Positions 63,246 through 64,000 of a stretch of 64,000 bases of DNA are shown in pieces. A model generated the notes under the pieces. The model did no database searches and was not told the DNA's origin. It saw nothing but the letters and a program-made list of their open reading frames with translations. The position numbers and the translations under genes are program-made. The first letter of the stretch is position 1. Each line of letters opens with the position of its first letter. The DNA is from Aphanomyces cochlioides (taxonomy: Eukaryota; Oomycota; Saprolegniomycetes; Saprolegniales; Verrucalvaceae). The DNA lies in assembly GCA_019828595.1 (NCBI GenBank), contig JAHQRK010000007.1, positions 1,488,001-1,552,000 of the forward strand, in the 5' to 3' direction.

Positions 63246-64000
63246 ATGTCGAAGAGGCAGGTGCAACGTGAAACGCCGACTGGACTGGATGCACTCGCGC
63301 AAGCACTCTTTGCGGGATTTGTGGATTCTTTCGTGGTTGTTCGTTCGTTGTCACTGATCAATCGACAACTCTTGAAGCTAGCGGCCACTTATGTTCGGGC
63401 CTTGGACCTCCATGCTACGGTGCATCCACAGAGACTTCTCACGCATTGTGTGCTCCCGCGGTATGGTGCAAGTTTACTGTCATTATCTTTGCAGTGGACT
63501 GCCTCAACGAGCGACACCACTGTTGCTGTGATAGTCAGTTCCTTGCCCCGGCTTACTCACCTCAACCTCCATGGATGTAAGCAACTCACGAATCGCGCTG
63601 TCGCGATTATCGCCTCATTGACGGCCCTCACGTCGCTCGACTTGTCGTTTTGCGTCCTTATCGAAGATGTACGGCCACTCATGGCCCTTCGTTTCCTGGG
63701 AAGGCTGAAGCTCGGTATGTGTTCTCGCCTCAATGGTCATTCATTGGCAACACTACCAGCGTCCCTCATTGAGCTTGATGTCGGATGCTGCCCAGTGCTT
63801 TGCGAGAACCAACTGCTGTCTCGATTCCACTTACTACAAGTCCTGGATATATCAGGAGCAGTTGTTGATGCACCGCACGTTGCAGCCTTCACTCGGGTTA
63901 CTGCTCCCCATCTGACGTACCTTTCGCTTGCTCATTGCCACTCAGTCTCGTTAATGAAGTTGTGGCAGCTGTGGGAGCCTATGCCAGTTTTAAGAGTGCT
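63246..64000 (+). CDS. Leucine-rich-repeat protein, 5' part (runs off the window)
   Basis: ATG at 63246 opens a frame of about 251 codons to the edge. After a basic start (MSKRQVQRE) and an F-box-like helical segment (ALAQALFAGFVDSF), it has LRR units of the cysteine-containing kind: LTHLNLHGCKQLTNRAVAII, LTSLDLSFCVLIEDV, LIELDVGCCPVL, LTYLSLAHCHSV. Such proteins often act as substrate receptors of SCF ubiquitin ligases (inference). No stop or intron seen in the window. Confidence 0.8.
   Translation, partial: MSKRQVQRETPTGLDALAQALFAGFVDSFVVVRSLSLINRQLLKLAATYVRALDLHATVHPQRLLTHCVLPRYGASLLSLSLQWTASTSDTTVAVIVSSLPRLTHLNLHGCKQLTNRAVAIIASLTALTSLDLSFCVLIEDVRPLMALRFLGRLKLGMCSRLNGHSLATLPASLIELDVGCCPVLCENQLLSRFHLLQVLDISGAVVDAPHVAAFTRVTAPHLTYLSLAHCHSVSLMKLWQLWEPMPVLRV

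Noticed and set aside
1..64000. tRNA or rRNA genes
   Set aside because: I saw no cloverleaf with A and B boxes and no rRNA-like segment, but a covariance-model scan was not possible here.

Overview
The window reads as nuclear DNA of an oomycete, most likely a saprolegnialean water mould. Host genes have very short GT-AG introns (about 39-60 nt) and are tightly packed. They include REV3, RAD50, MZT1 and large secreted Tyr/Gly-rich proteins, and there is a Crinkler/RHS-type gene. Genus and species cannot be settled from sequence alone.

Layout. 1-4014 (-): 3'-truncated gene for a secreted repeat protein (paralogue A), with about 60 copies of an ADKEK-type pentapeptide. 4799-26717: three mobile elements nested in each other. 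The outermost is a PIF/Harbinger DNA transposon (4802-26714, TAA target duplication). A pogo-like Tc1/mariner element (5212-7307, TA duplication) sits inside its Myb/SANT gene. A complete Polinton/Maverick (polintovirus-like element, 8071-25392, 280-bp terminal inverted repeats, GATATC duplication) sits in the last codons of its transposase gene. The Polinton encodes a DJR major capsid protein, minor capsid protein, packaging ATPase, adenain-like protease, RVE integrase with chromodomain, protein-primed DNA polymerase B (two frame breaks), a fibre-like protein with an S74 chaperone domain, and several small proteins. It also carries a spliced Crinkler/RHS-type NTPase-nuclease gene of host-like composition.

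26842-28668 (+): zinc-finger protein with a degenerate helicase-C-like segment. 29104-38435: two divergently transcribed secreted-protein paralogues (B on -, C on +) whose 3' portions form a near-perfect inverted repeat of about 2 kb; copy C has a 1-nt frameshift. 38598-43817 (-): REV3 (DNA polymerase zeta). 44068-46282 (+): EF-hand-like/CBS protein. About 46891-48062 (+): multi-pass membrane protein. 48091-49131 (-): dTDP-glucose 4,6-dehydratase. 49317-53525 (+): RAD50, five exons resolved. 53857-54582 (-): Rrg7-like restriction-endonuclease-fold protein. 54614-55055: MITE-like repeat. 55101-58670 (+): two tandem YheT/ABHD-type hydrolases, with a third at 60976-62856 (-). MZT1 (-) and a BAG-domain protein (+) lie between them as a head-to-head pair. 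60376-60940: large foldback palindrome. 63246-64000 (+): 5' part of a leucine-rich-repeat gene.

The most notable object is the Polinton: virus-like gene content, apparently identical TIRs and an exact target duplication suggest recent insertion, and it carries a host-type Crinkler/RHS gene.
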